In this document: in pieces, positions 38,825 to 46,960 of the stretch | Layout: each line of letters begins with the position of its first letter | How positions within the stretch are numbered: position 1 is the stretch's first letter | Source: a virus | Strand: one strand, 5' to 3' | Length of the DNA stretch: 64,000 nt | Virus record (IMG/VR): IMGVR_UViG_3300021962_008382 | Location: 94,916-158,915 of that record | Translations under genes and position numbers: made by a program | Notes under the pieces: model-generated | What the model was told of the DNA's origin: nothing | What the model saw: only the letters and a program-made list of their open reading frames with translations | Database searches by the model: none

Positions 38825-38971
38825 TTACTTTTCAATCTTACGTTTAATAAGACGTGTATCAAAGAACTTTTCTTCAGGTAAAGCGTTACTGTCAGTAATC
38901 CAGTTACTGATTACTCTTTGCTTCCAGGTTTCTTTTTTACGAAACCAATTTAGGATACTTCTAAAGGGCCC
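38825..38971 (-). CDS. 46-codon ORF without start codon, candidate -1 frameshift extension
   Basis: In the -1 frame relative to the 38950-39414 gene, an ORF runs from the heptamer G GGC CCT (38971-38965) to TAA at 38825-38827: FRSILNWFRKKETWKQRVIS, NWITDSNALPEEKFFDTRLI, KRKIEK. Its composition looks coding, yet it has no ATG, GTG, TTG or CTG codon and its upstream frame is closed by TAA. GGGCCCT sits exactly in X-XXY-YYZ register with the upstream frame. AAAGGAAG lies 6-10 nt before it, and a GGTTTC/GAAACC hairpin 18 nt after it. A frameshift product would have about 196 residues. A non-standard start or sequence error are alternatives. Confidence 0.5.
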   Translation of the reverse strand, partial: GPFRSILNWFRKKETWKQRVISNWITDSNALPEEKFFDTRLIKRKIEK

Positions 38972-39414
38972 TTGGCTTCCTTTACCTTAGGAGGAAGAAG
39001 ACCAGGGAATGCTTCCCGTACAATTTCTTCCTTAAGAGACTTATACTTCTTGGTAAGTTTCTTATCCTTAATAAGACAGATAAGTTCTGCTTCAGAAGAA
39101 TGAAGACCTTCGAGCATTTCGATGAAGAGATTTTCTTTCTTCGACCTAGGTAGATTAGTTTTTGGATCAAGCCAGATATAAAAACGTCTATACTCAGTAA
39201 GAAGATTTGTCTCTTGATATCCTGCAGGCTTGTTTGTTTCTTTGCGGAAAGGAGGCTCCCCCTCCGGTAGCTTCATGTCTACACTTGGATCAAAATTAAT
39301 TTTAAGTAGACCTCTTAAAGCAGGTCTCTCGTTACGTTTCAGCAGGGTAATTTTTTCTTCCTTGGTCTTTGCTTTATCAATCTGTTCAAATAGTTCAGAA
39401 TAAAGAACGTGCAT
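38950..39414 (-). CDS. DUF6433-like conserved protein
   Basis: A 154-residue protein. LYSELFEQIDKAKTKEEKIT, then LLKRNERPALRGLLKINFDP, PEGEPPFRKETNKPAG, EYRRFYIWLDPKTNLPRSKK, FIEMLEGLHSSEAELICLIK and EEIVREAFPGLLPP form a pattern conserved throughout marine T4-like phages that I recall as DUF6433. Function unknown. It directly follows rnh (stop at 39415, start at 39414). Near its 3' end a G GGC CCT heptamer could shift ribosomes into the 46-codon ORF at 38825-38971. The zero-frame product ends AKGPLEVS. Confidence 0.7.
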   Translation of the reverse strand: MHVLYSELFEQIDKAKTKEEKITLLKRNERPALRGLLKINFDPSVDMKLPEGEPPFRKETNKPAGYQETNLLTEYRRFYIWLDPKTNLPRSKKENLFIEMLEGLHSSEAELICLIKDKKLTKKYKSLKEEIVREAFPGLLPPKVKEAKGPLEVS

Positions 39415-40308
39415 TTAAAATTCCTCCAAATGCTCAATCATGAGCTTCATTTTCTTAGCAATAAAGTAATTCAGCAATACGTTTCGATCTCTAGTAACGG
39501 TTAGCTGAGGGTTACTGAAAGTATTTATAATATTTTCACTAATATCTGAAGGAATCGAATCGAGATCTACTAGCATCTTATTACGATCAAAGTTCCTTTT
39601 AAATCTTTCATCAGTAGGCATAGAAGAAGGATCTTCTATCCACGCTTTCATTTTTTCACTTGATACCGGCTTCTGTCTCTCACCTTCAACAATTGCATTA
39701 TCAGAAGTAAGTACATTAGGTACACCATCACCTTTATCCCCTTTAAAAATATGCTCAAGAACATAGTGAGAAGATGGCATAGTAGCCTTTACAAACTTCT
39801 TTTGTATAGGAGAATATTGCCTTACATTACTATATTTCTGCAGCTGAATAAAGTCATGATCGCCTGAGACAATCAAAAACGGGCTTGGTTCCGGGATGAG
39901 AGATCCTTCCTTGTAATCGTTAGTGTATGCCCACTTAGCAAGGGTTGCGATAATATCATCAGCTTCAGCACCCTCGACTTCAACAACGCGATAAGGAAAG
40001 TATGTACTTAACTCTTCCTTTATCAGGTTGATAGCATCGAAGATCATAGTCCAATCGTAACCAGACTCTTGTCTAGCTTTTTTACGATTAGCTTTGTAGT
40101 ACGGGAATACTTGCTTACGCCAATACTTTCTACTGTCGCAGGCAATAACCAGCTCACCAAACTCTTTACTAAATCGAACCTTATGACTTCTTATAGTATT
40201 GACTACCATATGGCGCACAAGGTCAACATCAAGAGTTACATCTTTTCTATTTCCAATCTCAGCCATAATGCTTGAGATTATGGCCTGACTGTAATCAACA
40301 ACTATCAT
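39415..40308 (-). CDS. rnh: RNase H / 5'-3' exonuclease
   Basis: A 297-residue T4-type RNase H (FEN1/RAD2-like). The N-terminal acid is in MIVVDYSQAIISSIMAEIGN. VIACDSRKYWRKQVFPYYKA, NRKKARQESGYDW and VEVEGAEADDIIATLAKWAY followed by LIVSGDHDFIQLQKYSNV carry the metal-binding aspartates of this family. KGDKGDGVPN is the helix-hairpin-helix DNA-binding motif. It removes RNA primers and flaps during lagging-strand synthesis. It overlaps the upstream gene by 4 nt. T4 RNase H has 305 residues, so it is full length. Confidence 0.9.
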   Translation of the reverse strand: MIVVDYSQAIISSIMAEIGNRKDVTLDVDLVRHMVVNTIRSHKVRFSKEFGELVIACDSRKYWRKQVFPYYKANRKKARQESGYDWTMIFDAINLIKEELSTYFPYRVVEVEGAEADDIIATLAKWAYTNDYKEGSLIPEPSPFLIVSGDHDFIQLQKYSNVRQYSPIQKKFVKATMPSSHYVLEHIFKGDKGDGVPNVLTSDNAIVEGERQKPVSSEKMKAWIEDPSSMPTDERFKRNFDRNKMLVDLDSIPSDISENIINTFSNPQLTVTRDRNVLLNYFIAKKMKLMIEHLEEF

Positions 40309-41393
40309 TTAATAACTCTCACAATGATACATTCTTCGTTTATACGCCCGTTAAGAGGCATATCTTTTGTAGTAAGGTCTTCAAAGATACGTCGCAACTG
40401 AATCTTACCTGCACTCAGCACCGACTTAAGAACATCTTTAGGTTTACGAAGCGACTTATGATCCGACATATCCGGGTCATAGTTCTGCAAAGTAGTACCT
40501 TTGATCTGGATACCTTGACTAGAGTCGCAGCGGTAAGCTGCCAGACGTTTATACTTCGTATTATATATCCACACCTGCTCGGCACCAACTATTTCAGAAG
40601 GATGAATCGACTTAACACCAAGCTCAGTATCTTCTTTCTTATATTTTACTTTCGCAGCTTGAACCGAAGGGGGTTTAACTTTCTTGATTCGAGGTTTACG
40701 ATTTGCTTTCTTAAACTGAGCATACTTGTTAAGATCTTCAATCCACTGACCTAGAAGAGAGATCATACCAGTAAGTTTACGTTTACCGATGTTCGAATAA
40801 CCTTCTTTATAGTCAGGGTCGTCAGTCTCGTAAACAAATATATACTGAGACAAGGTGAGGTCTAGCCAACTCTTGATATACGAACAGTACGGCATAGGTA
40901 CAGTTTTACTTTTAAGATCTACGCCGAGGTCAAATTCTTTTCCTGATGAAAGATAATCATCAAGTCGACCCTCTAGTTCACCGATATATTCCCGAGCTTT
41001 ACCTTCGGTATTCTCGCGTACACCTTTTTTACTTACTGCTTCTTCTTCGATGTCTTCAATTACTACACCAGCAGCAGGGGTGAGTAGCTCTTTCATGTAT
41101 GTCTGAAAGGCACCGAGGTGCTTAGGAGAAAGGGAACCTCCAAGCGTAAGAATACGAGCAGCCCAACCGTAAGTCATATTGACACGGGAATCAGGCAGCG
41201 TGTTAAAGTAGCTTAGTAAGTCTTTAGAATAGTTTGCCTTGACGTAAGCTTTGATAAAGTCGCGAGCATCTTTGCGCTCGCGTTCTTGATTATACCAGTT
41301 GAACGACTTACCGATATCAGTATCGTAAGTCTTCTGTCCATACACACAAGGTTTAGGTTCACTACCGTTAGGTTCGAATGTCTTAGTCTTCAT
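40305..41393 (-). CDS. Conserved unknown protein with possible DNA metabolism link
   Basis: A 362-residue protein. The first 110 residues are helical and polar (KSFNWYNQERERKDARDFIK, YGWAARILTLGGSLSPKHLG). The centre is charged (VVIEDIEEEAVSKKGVRENT). Residues about 235-265 are Lys/Arg-rich (KKANRKPRIKKVKPPSVQAA). The C-terminal 90 residues contain YNTKYKRLAAYRCDSSQGIQ and PKDVLKSVLSAGKIQLRRIF, a segment I have seen in marine T4-like proteins of unknown function. No catalytic motif recognised. It overlaps rnh by 4 nt and the WYL_2-like gene by 11 nt, so it is translated with replication genes; a nucleic-acid role is inferred from charge and context. Confidence 0.6.
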   Translation of the reverse strand: MKTKTFEPNGSEPKPCVYGQKTYDTDIGKSFNWYNQERERKDARDFIKAYVKANYSKDLLSYFNTLPDSRVNMTYGWAARILTLGGSLSPKHLGAFQTYMKELLTPAAGVVIEDIEEEAVSKKGVRENTEGKAREYIGELEGRLDDYLSSGKEFDLGVDLKSKTVPMPYCSYIKSWLDLTLSQYIFVYETDDPDYKEGYSNIGKRKLTGMISLLGQWIEDLNKYAQFKKANRKPRIKKVKPPSVQAAKVKYKKEDTELGVKSIHPSEIVGAEQVWIYNTKYKRLAAYRCDSSQGIQIKGTTLQNYDPDMSDHKSLRKPKDVLKSVLSAGKIQLRRIFEDLTTKDMPLNGRINEECIIVRVIK

Positions 41394-41631
41394 ATTTTAC
41401 CTCTTTAATAGAGTCATAACGAAACGACCGCCATTCTTTTACGTCAACGTCAAATACTGCGCAGACACCCTCGTTAGGTGTCTTTGTACGTTCGGTTTTC
41501 TTTTCATAGGCAGCAGTAAGATCAGGGCTCAATGTACAGCGCATGATTCTTTCTGACCCATCTTTCTTAGTAAACGTTACGGTTACTATACCGCTACGTA
41601 ACTTACTATCGAGTAACTCGCGTTCAAACAT
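41383..41631 (-). CDS. Small SH3-like beta-barrel protein (WYL_2/DUF2693-like)
   Basis: Eighty-two residues. SGIVTVTFTKKDGSERIMRC, TLSPDLTAAYE and VCAVFDVDVKEWRSFRYDSI match the family I know as WYL_2 (formerly DUF2693), short phage proteins with an Sm/SH3-like barrel that may bind nucleic acid. Function unproven. Its stop overlaps the start of the 40305-41393 gene by 11 nt. Confidence 0.65.
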   Translation of the reverse strand: MFERELLDSKLRSGIVTVTFTKKDGSERIMRCTLSPDLTAAYEKKTERTKTPNEGVCAVFDVDVKEWRSFRYDSIKEVKYED

Positions 41632-41685
41632 AACAAATCTCCATTCAACATATACATTATAGCTAGTTACGTCCGAAAAATCCAG

Positions 41686-42081
41686 CTACTTTACATGAGA
41701 TTTGTGTACTTTGACTTGAATCCAAGAGTTATACCAGTTACTAGAGTCCTCTAGCACTTCTCTAAGAAACTGCTCTTTAGCTTCATAATAATTAGTAGTC
41801 CCTTTGGAGGGGCAAAGATGAAGTATTTCTCTGCTGAAGTTTGTTTCACCTAGCAGTAAAACATCAGCTTTCAGTTCTTCGCTTGAAGACCAGTAACTTC
41901 GCCAGTCGGATTCTATAATGTAAGATTTTCTTTTCTTATTAACTTGCTTTCGCTTTTTTGACCAGAAAAACTTTTTACCAATATACTTCCGACTGTTAGT
42001 AAGATTAGTTATAACGTAAACAAAACCATAATAGTCGCCTGGTTCAGTAAACTGTTGACCTTTGTAATACCACTCACTCAT
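41686..42081 (-). CDS. GIY-YIG-type putative endonuclease
   Basis: A 131-residue protein. DYYGFVYVITNLTNSRKYIG shows the GIY and YIG elements (GFVYVI at 19-24, KYIGK at 32-36). Also seen are a basic stretch KKFFWSKKRKQVNKKRKSY, the ESDWRSYWSSS segment, and a Glu-rich KEQFLREVLEDSSNWYNSW. Such short nucleases occur in many T4-like phages and resemble the catalytic part of homing endonucleases without a DNA-recognition tail. It may cut host DNA or act in recombination. The start ATG at 42081 overlaps the Zn-ribbon gene by 8 nt. Confidence 0.7.
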   Translation of the reverse strand: MSEWYYKGQQFTEPGDYYGFVYVITNLTNSRKYIGKKFFWSKKRKQVNKKRKSYIIESDWRSYWSSSEELKADVLLLGETNFSREILHLCPSKGTTNYYEAKEQFLREVLEDSSNWYNSWIQVKVHKSHVK

Positions 42082-42226
42082 TATAATCTTCTAGTTCATC
42101 TTCGTCATCCTCTGGCTCGATATCACCTCCACAGAAAGGACAAAAGCTTACCACGAAATAATCTTGATTTTGAGAATGTTTAATTTTAAAGTCAGCATCA
42201 CACTGACTGCAGTTATACGATTCCAT
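42074..42226 (-). CDS. 50-residue zinc-ribbon protein
   Basis: ATG at 42226, TGA at 42074-42076: MESYNCSQCDADFKIKHSQN, then DYFVVSFCPFCGGDIEPEDD and an acidic tail. The CSQC and CPFCG pairs form a four-cysteine zinc ribbon like those in phage and archaeal nucleic-acid-associated small proteins. AGAGGAG lies 6-7 nt upstream. It sits between dCMP deaminase (3-nt gap) and the GIY-YIG gene (8-nt overlap). Partner unknown. Confidence 0.75.
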   Translation of the reverse strand: MESYNCSQCDADFKIKHSQNQDYFVVSFCPFCGGDIEPEDDEDELEDYNE

Positions 42227-42229
42227 GTA

Positions 42230-42697
42230 CTACTCCTCTAATAACTTAATAGAATCTATACCACATCGACGTAAAAATTCCCGACCCGATGCGTCTCTGT
42301 AATAATGTCTATAATAAACTTTCTGTATACCTGCACCGTAAATTAGCTTAGCACACTCCATACACGGTGCGTGGGTTATAAACATAATACTATCTTTACC
42401 TGATTCATTACTTCTAGCTAACTTAGCGATGGCATTAGCTTCTGCATGAATAACTTCAGGTTTAGTTTTAAGATCTTTGCTTTCTATAATTTGGCTCTCA
42501 CCGTATATTGCATCTGAAAAATTTACTTCCATATATTCACAAGTATTATCCCACCCAGCTGGTGTTCCGTTATACCCAATAGAAATAATACGATCGTCCT
42601 TTACTATAATAGCGCCTACTTTAAGTTTTTGTGCTGTTGATAGTTCCCCGTATCTTGTAGCCACATCCATATGAGCTTGTATCATTTTATCTTTCAT
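42230..42697 (-). CDS. cd: dCMP deaminase
   Basis: A 155-residue zinc deaminase converting dCMP to dUMP, the substrate of thymidylate synthase. HAEANAI (His84, Glu86) and PCMECAKLI (Cys112, Cys115) form the catalytic zinc site. SIGYNGTPAGWDNTCEY (39-55) is the substrate-binding segment of dCMP deaminases. Slightly shorter than T4 Cd (193). It overlaps NrdB by 4 nt, forming a nucleotide-synthesis operon with NrdB, NrdA and, further up, ThyX. Confidence 0.9.
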   Translation of the reverse strand: MKDKMIQAHMDVATRYGELSTAQKLKVGAIIVKDDRIISIGYNGTPAGWDNTCEYMEVNFSDAIYGESQIIESKDLKTKPEVIHAEANAIAKLARSNESGKDSIMFITHAPCMECAKLIYGAGIQKVYYRHYYRDASGREFLRRCGIDSIKLLEE

Positions 42698-43677
42698 GAT
42701 GCCCAGACCGAATCCCAGGAACCAGACAGGGCGCCTTTCGCGTAATCGGTTGCACGATTTTCAAAAAAGTTAGTGTGTGTAGGAGCATTAATCATCTCTT
42801 CAACCCAAGGTAGAGGGTTTTTCTTACGCTTGAAAATACCTTTCATACCTAAAGAGATAAGTCTACGATCAGCTATGTATCTAATATATTCCTTTACATC
42901 GGCAGCAGATAGGTTTTGTATACCTCCTGTCTCAAATGCTAGATCAATAAACTTGTCTTCTAACTCTACCATTCTTTCTGCAATGGTGTATATGTTACTC
43001 TTTAACTCATCGTTCCATATACCTTTATTTTCTTCTACGTATGCTCGGAATAGTTTAATCATTGACTCAGCGTGCTGAGTCTCATCGACGATGGACCAGG
43101 TGATGATCTGACCCATTCCTTTCATCTTACCATTACGAGGAAAGTTTAGTAGCATAATGAATGATGAAAATAACTGCATACCTTCTGTAAACGCAGAAAA
43201 CAATGCTATGTTCTCTGCAATAGTGGCAGGATATGTTACTGCATTAGAGCGGTTAAGAATGTAGTCATGCTTGTCTTTCATCGCTTGGTATTCTAGGAAT
43301 TGATTGTACGTTGAATCAGGTAGTCCTAGAGATTCTATAAGGTGAGAATAAGCGGCTACATGGAGAGCTTCACGGGCAGCGAACCCAAGTAACATCATTC
43401 GTATCTCAGGCAGCTTGAAGAAGGGTAGGTAGTTCTTTACATATCCCCCAGCAACGTCGATATCCCCTTGTGTAAAGAATCTAAAGATATGAGTAAGAAA
43501 GTTCTTTTCATCAATAGTAAGTTTCTTCTTCCAGTCTTTTATATCTTCAAGCATAGGTACTTCGGTATGTAACCAATGGCTTTGCTCGTGCTTTAGCCAG
43601 GCATCGTACGCCCATGCGTATGTAAATGGTTTGAACGAAGATCTTTCATCCATTAAACTGTAATCAGATTTTTTCAT
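42694..43677 (-). CDS. nrdB: Ribonucleotide reductase small subunit NrdB
   Basis: A 327-residue class I small subunit. The ligand-bearing helices are visible: TIDEKNFLTHIFRFFTQGDI (Asp in GD), FAAREALHVAAYSHLIESLG with Glu, His and the radical Tyr in the E-x-x-H-x-x-x-Y spacing of class Ia enzymes, then FSAFTEGMQLFSSFIMLLNF and SIVDETQHAESM with Glu and His. The C-terminal tail (GSWDSVWAS) is the contact with NrdA. It sits 1 nt after nrdA. Confidence 0.9.
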   Translation of the reverse strand: MKKSDYSLMDERSSFKPFTYAWAYDAWLKHEQSHWLHTEVPMLEDIKDWKKKLTIDEKNFLTHIFRFFTQGDIDVAGGYVKNYLPFFKLPEIRMMLLGFAAREALHVAAYSHLIESLGLPDSTYNQFLEYQAMKDKHDYILNRSNAVTYPATIAENIALFSAFTEGMQLFSSFIMLLNFPRNGKMKGMGQIITWSIVDETQHAESMIKLFRAYVEENKGIWNDELKSNIYTIAERMVELEDKFIDLAFETGGIQNLSAADVKEYIRYIADRRLISLGMKGIFKRKKNPLPWVEEMINAPTHTNFFENRATDYAKGALSGSWDSVWAS

Positions 43678-43678
43678 A

Positions 43679-45475
43679 TTATCCTTCGCAAGCCAGGCAA
43701 GTATCGCCTTCTGTTAAAGCTTTCATATCAAGTTCTTTAATCACTTCTCGTTCGATCTTCTTAGCTACCTTATCTGCTTTACCTATTTTTTCTGAACGAC
43801 AATAGTAGAGAGTTTTTAATTTAAGCTTCCAGGCTAGGTAGTGGATGGCATGTAAGTATCTAACATCAACATCCGGTCTAAAGAATAAGTTAAGAGATTG
43901 AGCTTGGTCGATGTATTCTTGCCTATCTGCAGCATGCTCAATAATCCAGCGCTGATCGATTTCCATGCTAGTCTTGTATGTATCTTTTTGCCAGTCATCT
44001 AGGATATCTAAGTGCTGTACCGAACCATCGTTCGCAATAATGCTAGACCAGATTTCATTATAGTCTATTTGTTCGTTCTCTTTACACTTAGTTTGTATTA
44101 TCTTATCAAGATAGCGATTTTTATTTAAAAACGAACCGGAAAGGGTATCTTGTCTATACGCATTAGCACGATAAGGTTCAATCGACGGGCTAGTATTACC
44201 CATTATAATGGAGCTGCTGGCGTTAGGTGCAATAGCCATCATATGACTAAACCTACGACCAGTGCCTTGAGCATCTGGCGCCTCGCCTCTTTCTTTACCT
44301 AGATCTAGATTTGCTTCTTCTAGTTTAGTTTTAATATGCTTAAACATTCTTATATTAGCGCTTTTCGCGCCAACACTTTCCCAAGGTAAGTTGTTCTTTT
44401 GTAGATAAGCGTGAAAACCTAAAGCCCCTATACCGATAGATCTTTCTCGGGTGGCAGAAAACTTTGCTTTCTTAACTGCAGAAGGAGAATTGTCGATAAA
44501 ATATTGCAATACGTTATCTAACATCTCTGCAACATCACGTAAAAATAAAGTATTATTTTTCCACTTATCATAATACTCTAGATTAACGGAAGAGAGACAG
44601 CATACTGCTGTTCTCTTTTTATCTGTAGGTAGGATGATCTCGCTGCAAAGATTAGACTGCCGTATACTTAGACCAATTTTCTTTTGAAACTCTGGCATAC
44701 TATTATTCGAGGTATCAATAAAGTGCAGATATGGTTCACCGGTCTGCATTCTAATCTCTAGTATTCTCTGCCACAGCTCTTTTGCTGATATAGTATCTTT
44801 TACTTCGCCGGAATGAGGATCCTTGAGATTCCAGGTATCATCTGTAGTATTATCGACCATGCATTTTTCAATCAGTTGCATAAAATCATCAGTAATATTA
44901 ATACCGTGGTGAAGATTTAATGCTCTCATATTCGGGTCGCCAGTTGGCTTACGAATATCTAAGAATAGAAGAATATCGGGATGACTAATATCAAGATAGG
45001 CTGCATACGAGCCTCTACGGGTTCGCCCTTGGCGATAAGCCAGGGAAGAGGCGTCATATGTACGAAGGTGAGGCATTACACCAACGGATTTATCATCGGC
45101 ACTGCGAATACCGATACCAATACCAACACCGCCGCCAAGCATTGATAACCAGTTTACTTCCGACAGAGTGTCGACCAGACCCTCTGCAGAGTCATCCAGG
45201 TAAGGGAGAAAACAAGATATAGGCAGACCGCGGCTACTGCGACCAAAACTAAGAATAGGGGTACTATAAGATAACCAATGCTGGCTACTATATTCATAAA
45301 GTCTTTGAGCGTGTTCATCGTTCGATGAAAAAGCTTTTGAAACATAAGCGAACCTCTCCTGGGGAGAAGCTTCGTCTTCTCTCATATAAGACTCTTTTAG
45401 TCTTCTTACCCCCAACTCATCAAATAAAGAATCTCGAGATAAATCTACCTTAATACCGTGAACAGTAGTCGTCAT
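43679..45475 (-). CDS. nrdA: Ribonucleotide reductase large subunit NrdA
   Basis: A 598-residue catalytic subunit. It shows the redox cysteines (GLPISCFLPYL; CCLSSVNL), the thiyl loop SNLCSEIILP with Cys and Glu, the phosphate-binding PNASSS, the tyrosine pair KTLYYCR on the radical path, and a C-terminal CLAC pair. It is shorter than bacterial NrdA (about 760) because the N-terminal ATP-cone is missing, so dATP feedback inhibition through that cone is probably absent. With NrdB it makes dNTPs for phage replication. Confidence 0.92.
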   Translation of the reverse strand: MTTTVHGIKVDLSRDSLFDELGVRRLKESYMREDEASPQERFAYVSKAFSSNDEHAQRLYEYSSQHWLSYSTPILSFGRSSRGLPISCFLPYLDDSAEGLVDTLSEVNWLSMLGGGVGIGIGIRSADDKSVGVMPHLRTYDASSLAYRQGRTRRGSYAAYLDISHPDILLFLDIRKPTGDPNMRALNLHHGINITDDFMQLIEKCMVDNTTDDTWNLKDPHSGEVKDTISAKELWQRILEIRMQTGEPYLHFIDTSNNSMPEFQKKIGLSIRQSNLCSEIILPTDKKRTAVCCLSSVNLEYYDKWKNNTLFLRDVAEMLDNVLQYFIDNSPSAVKKAKFSATRERSIGIGALGFHAYLQKNNLPWESVGAKSANIRMFKHIKTKLEEANLDLGKERGEAPDAQGTGRRFSHMMAIAPNASSSIIMGNTSPSIEPYRANAYRQDTLSGSFLNKNRYLDKIIQTKCKENEQIDYNEIWSSIIANDGSVQHLDILDDWQKDTYKTSMEIDQRWIIEHAADRQEYIDQAQSLNLFFRPDVDVRYLHAIHYLAWKLKLKTLYYCRSEKIGKADKVAKKIEREVIKELDMKALTEGDTCLACEG

Positions 45476-45503
45476 ACACCCTTCTTAAAATAATTGCTAC
45501 TTG

Positions 45504-45788
45504 TTATTCTTCAAAATCTATTTCATTATATATTGTAGACTGATCGTTATACCATTGAATCCAAGCTTGTACTTTAACACTGCATTCATGATACTTACCA
45601 TAATTAGCAGTAACTATTGCAAGTGTCTCGCTTAAGGTTATAGTACCGGGGGGTACTTGTTGCAGCTCCGGGCACTCTTCCATAAGAGACTGAATAGCCT
45701 CTGGAAAGGTTGGCTTCACCGGAACAGTTGTCGTACCACACCCCACAAGTAGCATAATAAAAAGTAACCATACTTTATTGACTACCAT
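45504..45788 (-). CDS. Outer-membrane spanin lipoprotein (Rz1-like)
   Basis: A 94-residue lipoprotein. The signal peptide WLLFIMLLVGCGTTTVPV has a lipobox LVGC, so the mature protein starts at Cys17 and would be anchored in the outer membrane. Prolines follow directly (VPVKPTFPEA), as in o-spanins. The C-terminal part is helical with two cysteines. The start lies inside the end of the upstream i-spanin-like gene (14-nt overlap), the usual spanin architecture. AGGA 9 nt upstream is the ribosome binding site. Predicted to fuse inner and outer membranes at lysis. Confidence 0.7.
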   Translation of the reverse strand: MVVNKVWLLFIMLLVGCGTTTVPVKPTFPEAIQSLMEECPELQQVPPGTITLSETLAIVTANYGKYHECSVKVQAWIQWYNDQSTIYNEIDFEE

Positions 45789-46221
45789 CCTCTTGTATCC
45801 TATTATCGGCTGCTGTGTTTAGAATATCAAGAGCTTCTGGAGTAATCTTACACTCTTTATCGATAAGTTTTTCAACTTCTCGAATTCGCTCTTGAACAAC
45901 ATACTGAACATCAGTCACCGTTTGGACACGGTCTACATATTGTATTTCAATTTGCGTATTTGCGTTCTTTGCTTTAGCTTCAGCAATCAAAGCCTTAGCT
46001 TCCATCTGCTTTACTTTTGTTTGCCAACCAGCTTCATTAGCAATCATACCTTCAAAGTAAATACCAGCTACTAATAAGCATATAGATGCTATTTGTATTG
46101 GTAATTTATATTGATTTAATAACGGAAAAATACCTAGAAAATAGGAAGTAAATAACCCGACAACACCAGCGAAGGTTATAATATGAAATGCTATATCGGG
46201 TAAGAAATTTAGAATCCACAT
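45775..46221 (-). CDS. Inner-membrane spanin/holin-like protein
   Basis: A 148-residue protein with two hydrophobic segments (IAFHIITFAGVVGLFTSYFL at about 10-29 and IQIASICLLVAGIYFEG at about 42-58). A long coiled-coil-like helix follows (KQMEAKALIAEAKAKNANTQ, VQERIREVEKLIDKECKI). The tail ITPEALDILNTAADNR resembles the end of phage Rz-type spanins. It probably spans the inner membrane and contacts the lipoprotein encoded next; a holin role for the two-TM part is possible. A TATAAATA late promoter ends 7 nt before the ATG. Confidence 0.65.
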   Translation of the reverse strand: MWILNFLPDIAFHIITFAGVVGLFTSYFLGIFPLLNQYKLPIQIASICLLVAGIYFEGMIANEAGWQTKVKQMEAKALIAEAKAKNANTQIEIQYVDRVQTVTDVQYVVQERIREVEKLIDKECKITPEALDILNTAADNRIQEDGSQ

Positions 46222-46228
46222 ACTGAGG

Positions 46229-46236
46229 TATTTATA
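46229..46236 (-). promoter_or_regulatory. Late promoter (TATAAATA) for the spanin genes
   Basis: Exact minus-strand TATAAATA that overlaps the ThyX stop codon and ends 7 nt from the ATG at 46221. It would give the lysis genes late expression, with almost no leader, although they sit among early nucleotide genes. Confidence 0.6.
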
Positions 46237-46960
46237 GATCTACTAGGGTATCTATCATTGGGAAAATTCTATGAATAGCATATGCACATTCTCTAGCAAT
46301 CATAATATGCTCCAGCTGAGTGCCATGAGCAGCTCGTAATTGTATATAGTGTATCCAAGATCTCAAGGTACCGTTCATATAGAGTTTAGATACCGTATTA
46401 CCTTCAGGTAGAACTGCTCGAGCTTGCTCTTTAGCTATACCATTGCTAATAGCCCAGTTATATGCCATCTTAGCTTCATGAATAACTAACTGCTGCTTTG
46501 CATACCATTGAGCTTCTAAATTTTTTTCTTCCTGACTATCACCCAGCTGAAGACTATTTTGTCTATTCTTATTATCCTGTAATCTAGCTTTTCTAATAAC
46601 AAAATTTAAATTGTCTACTGGGTTAGCATAGCGCTGACTAAACTCTTGAAACGAAAACGATCTATGACGAAGAATCTGTCTTGCAATATCTCTTGTGGTG
46701 GTAATTTCCATACACGCAGATACCATCTCAAGTGGAGACCAGTGTTGATGTTCGATAAGATATTTAATTAATTTATCTGATGTTTGTACATTATACTGGT
46801 TTTGAGGGTTAGAAACTCTTGCGCAGAATGCAACTAGTAACTCTAAATCCTTTATTTCCGCTATATCTCGTACTGGGGTAGAATGCGAAATAAGTCTAAC
46901 TTTCTGAATCTCTTCGCTTAGCTTAAGACCTCCTACATTGTATTCATGCAACGTTTCCAT
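46232..46960 (-). CDS. thyX: FAD-dependent thymidylate synthase ThyX
   Basis: A 242-residue ThyX. The signature RHRSFSFQEFSQRY is at 98-111 (family motif RHRxxSxNxxSxRY), preceded by HQHWSPLEMV (71-80) and TTRDIARQILRHR. Downstream RAVLPEGNTVSKLYMNGTLR and SWIHYIQLR are the folate/FAD-binding segments. It methylates dUMP to dTMP using flavin, pairing with the dCMP deaminase of this operon. The start overlaps the primase gene by 28 nt. Confidence 0.9.
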   Translation of the reverse strand: METLHEYNVGGLKLSEEIQKVRLISHSTPVRDIAEIKDLELLVAFCARVSNPQNQYNVQTSDKLIKYLIEHQHWSPLEMVSACMEITTTRDIARQILRHRSFSFQEFSQRYANPVDNLNFVIRKARLQDNKNRQNSLQLGDSQEEKNLEAQWYAKQQLVIHEAKMAYNWAISNGIAKEQARAVLPEGNTVSKLYMNGTLRSWIHYIQLRAAHGTQLEHIMIARECAYAIHRIFPMIDTLVDL

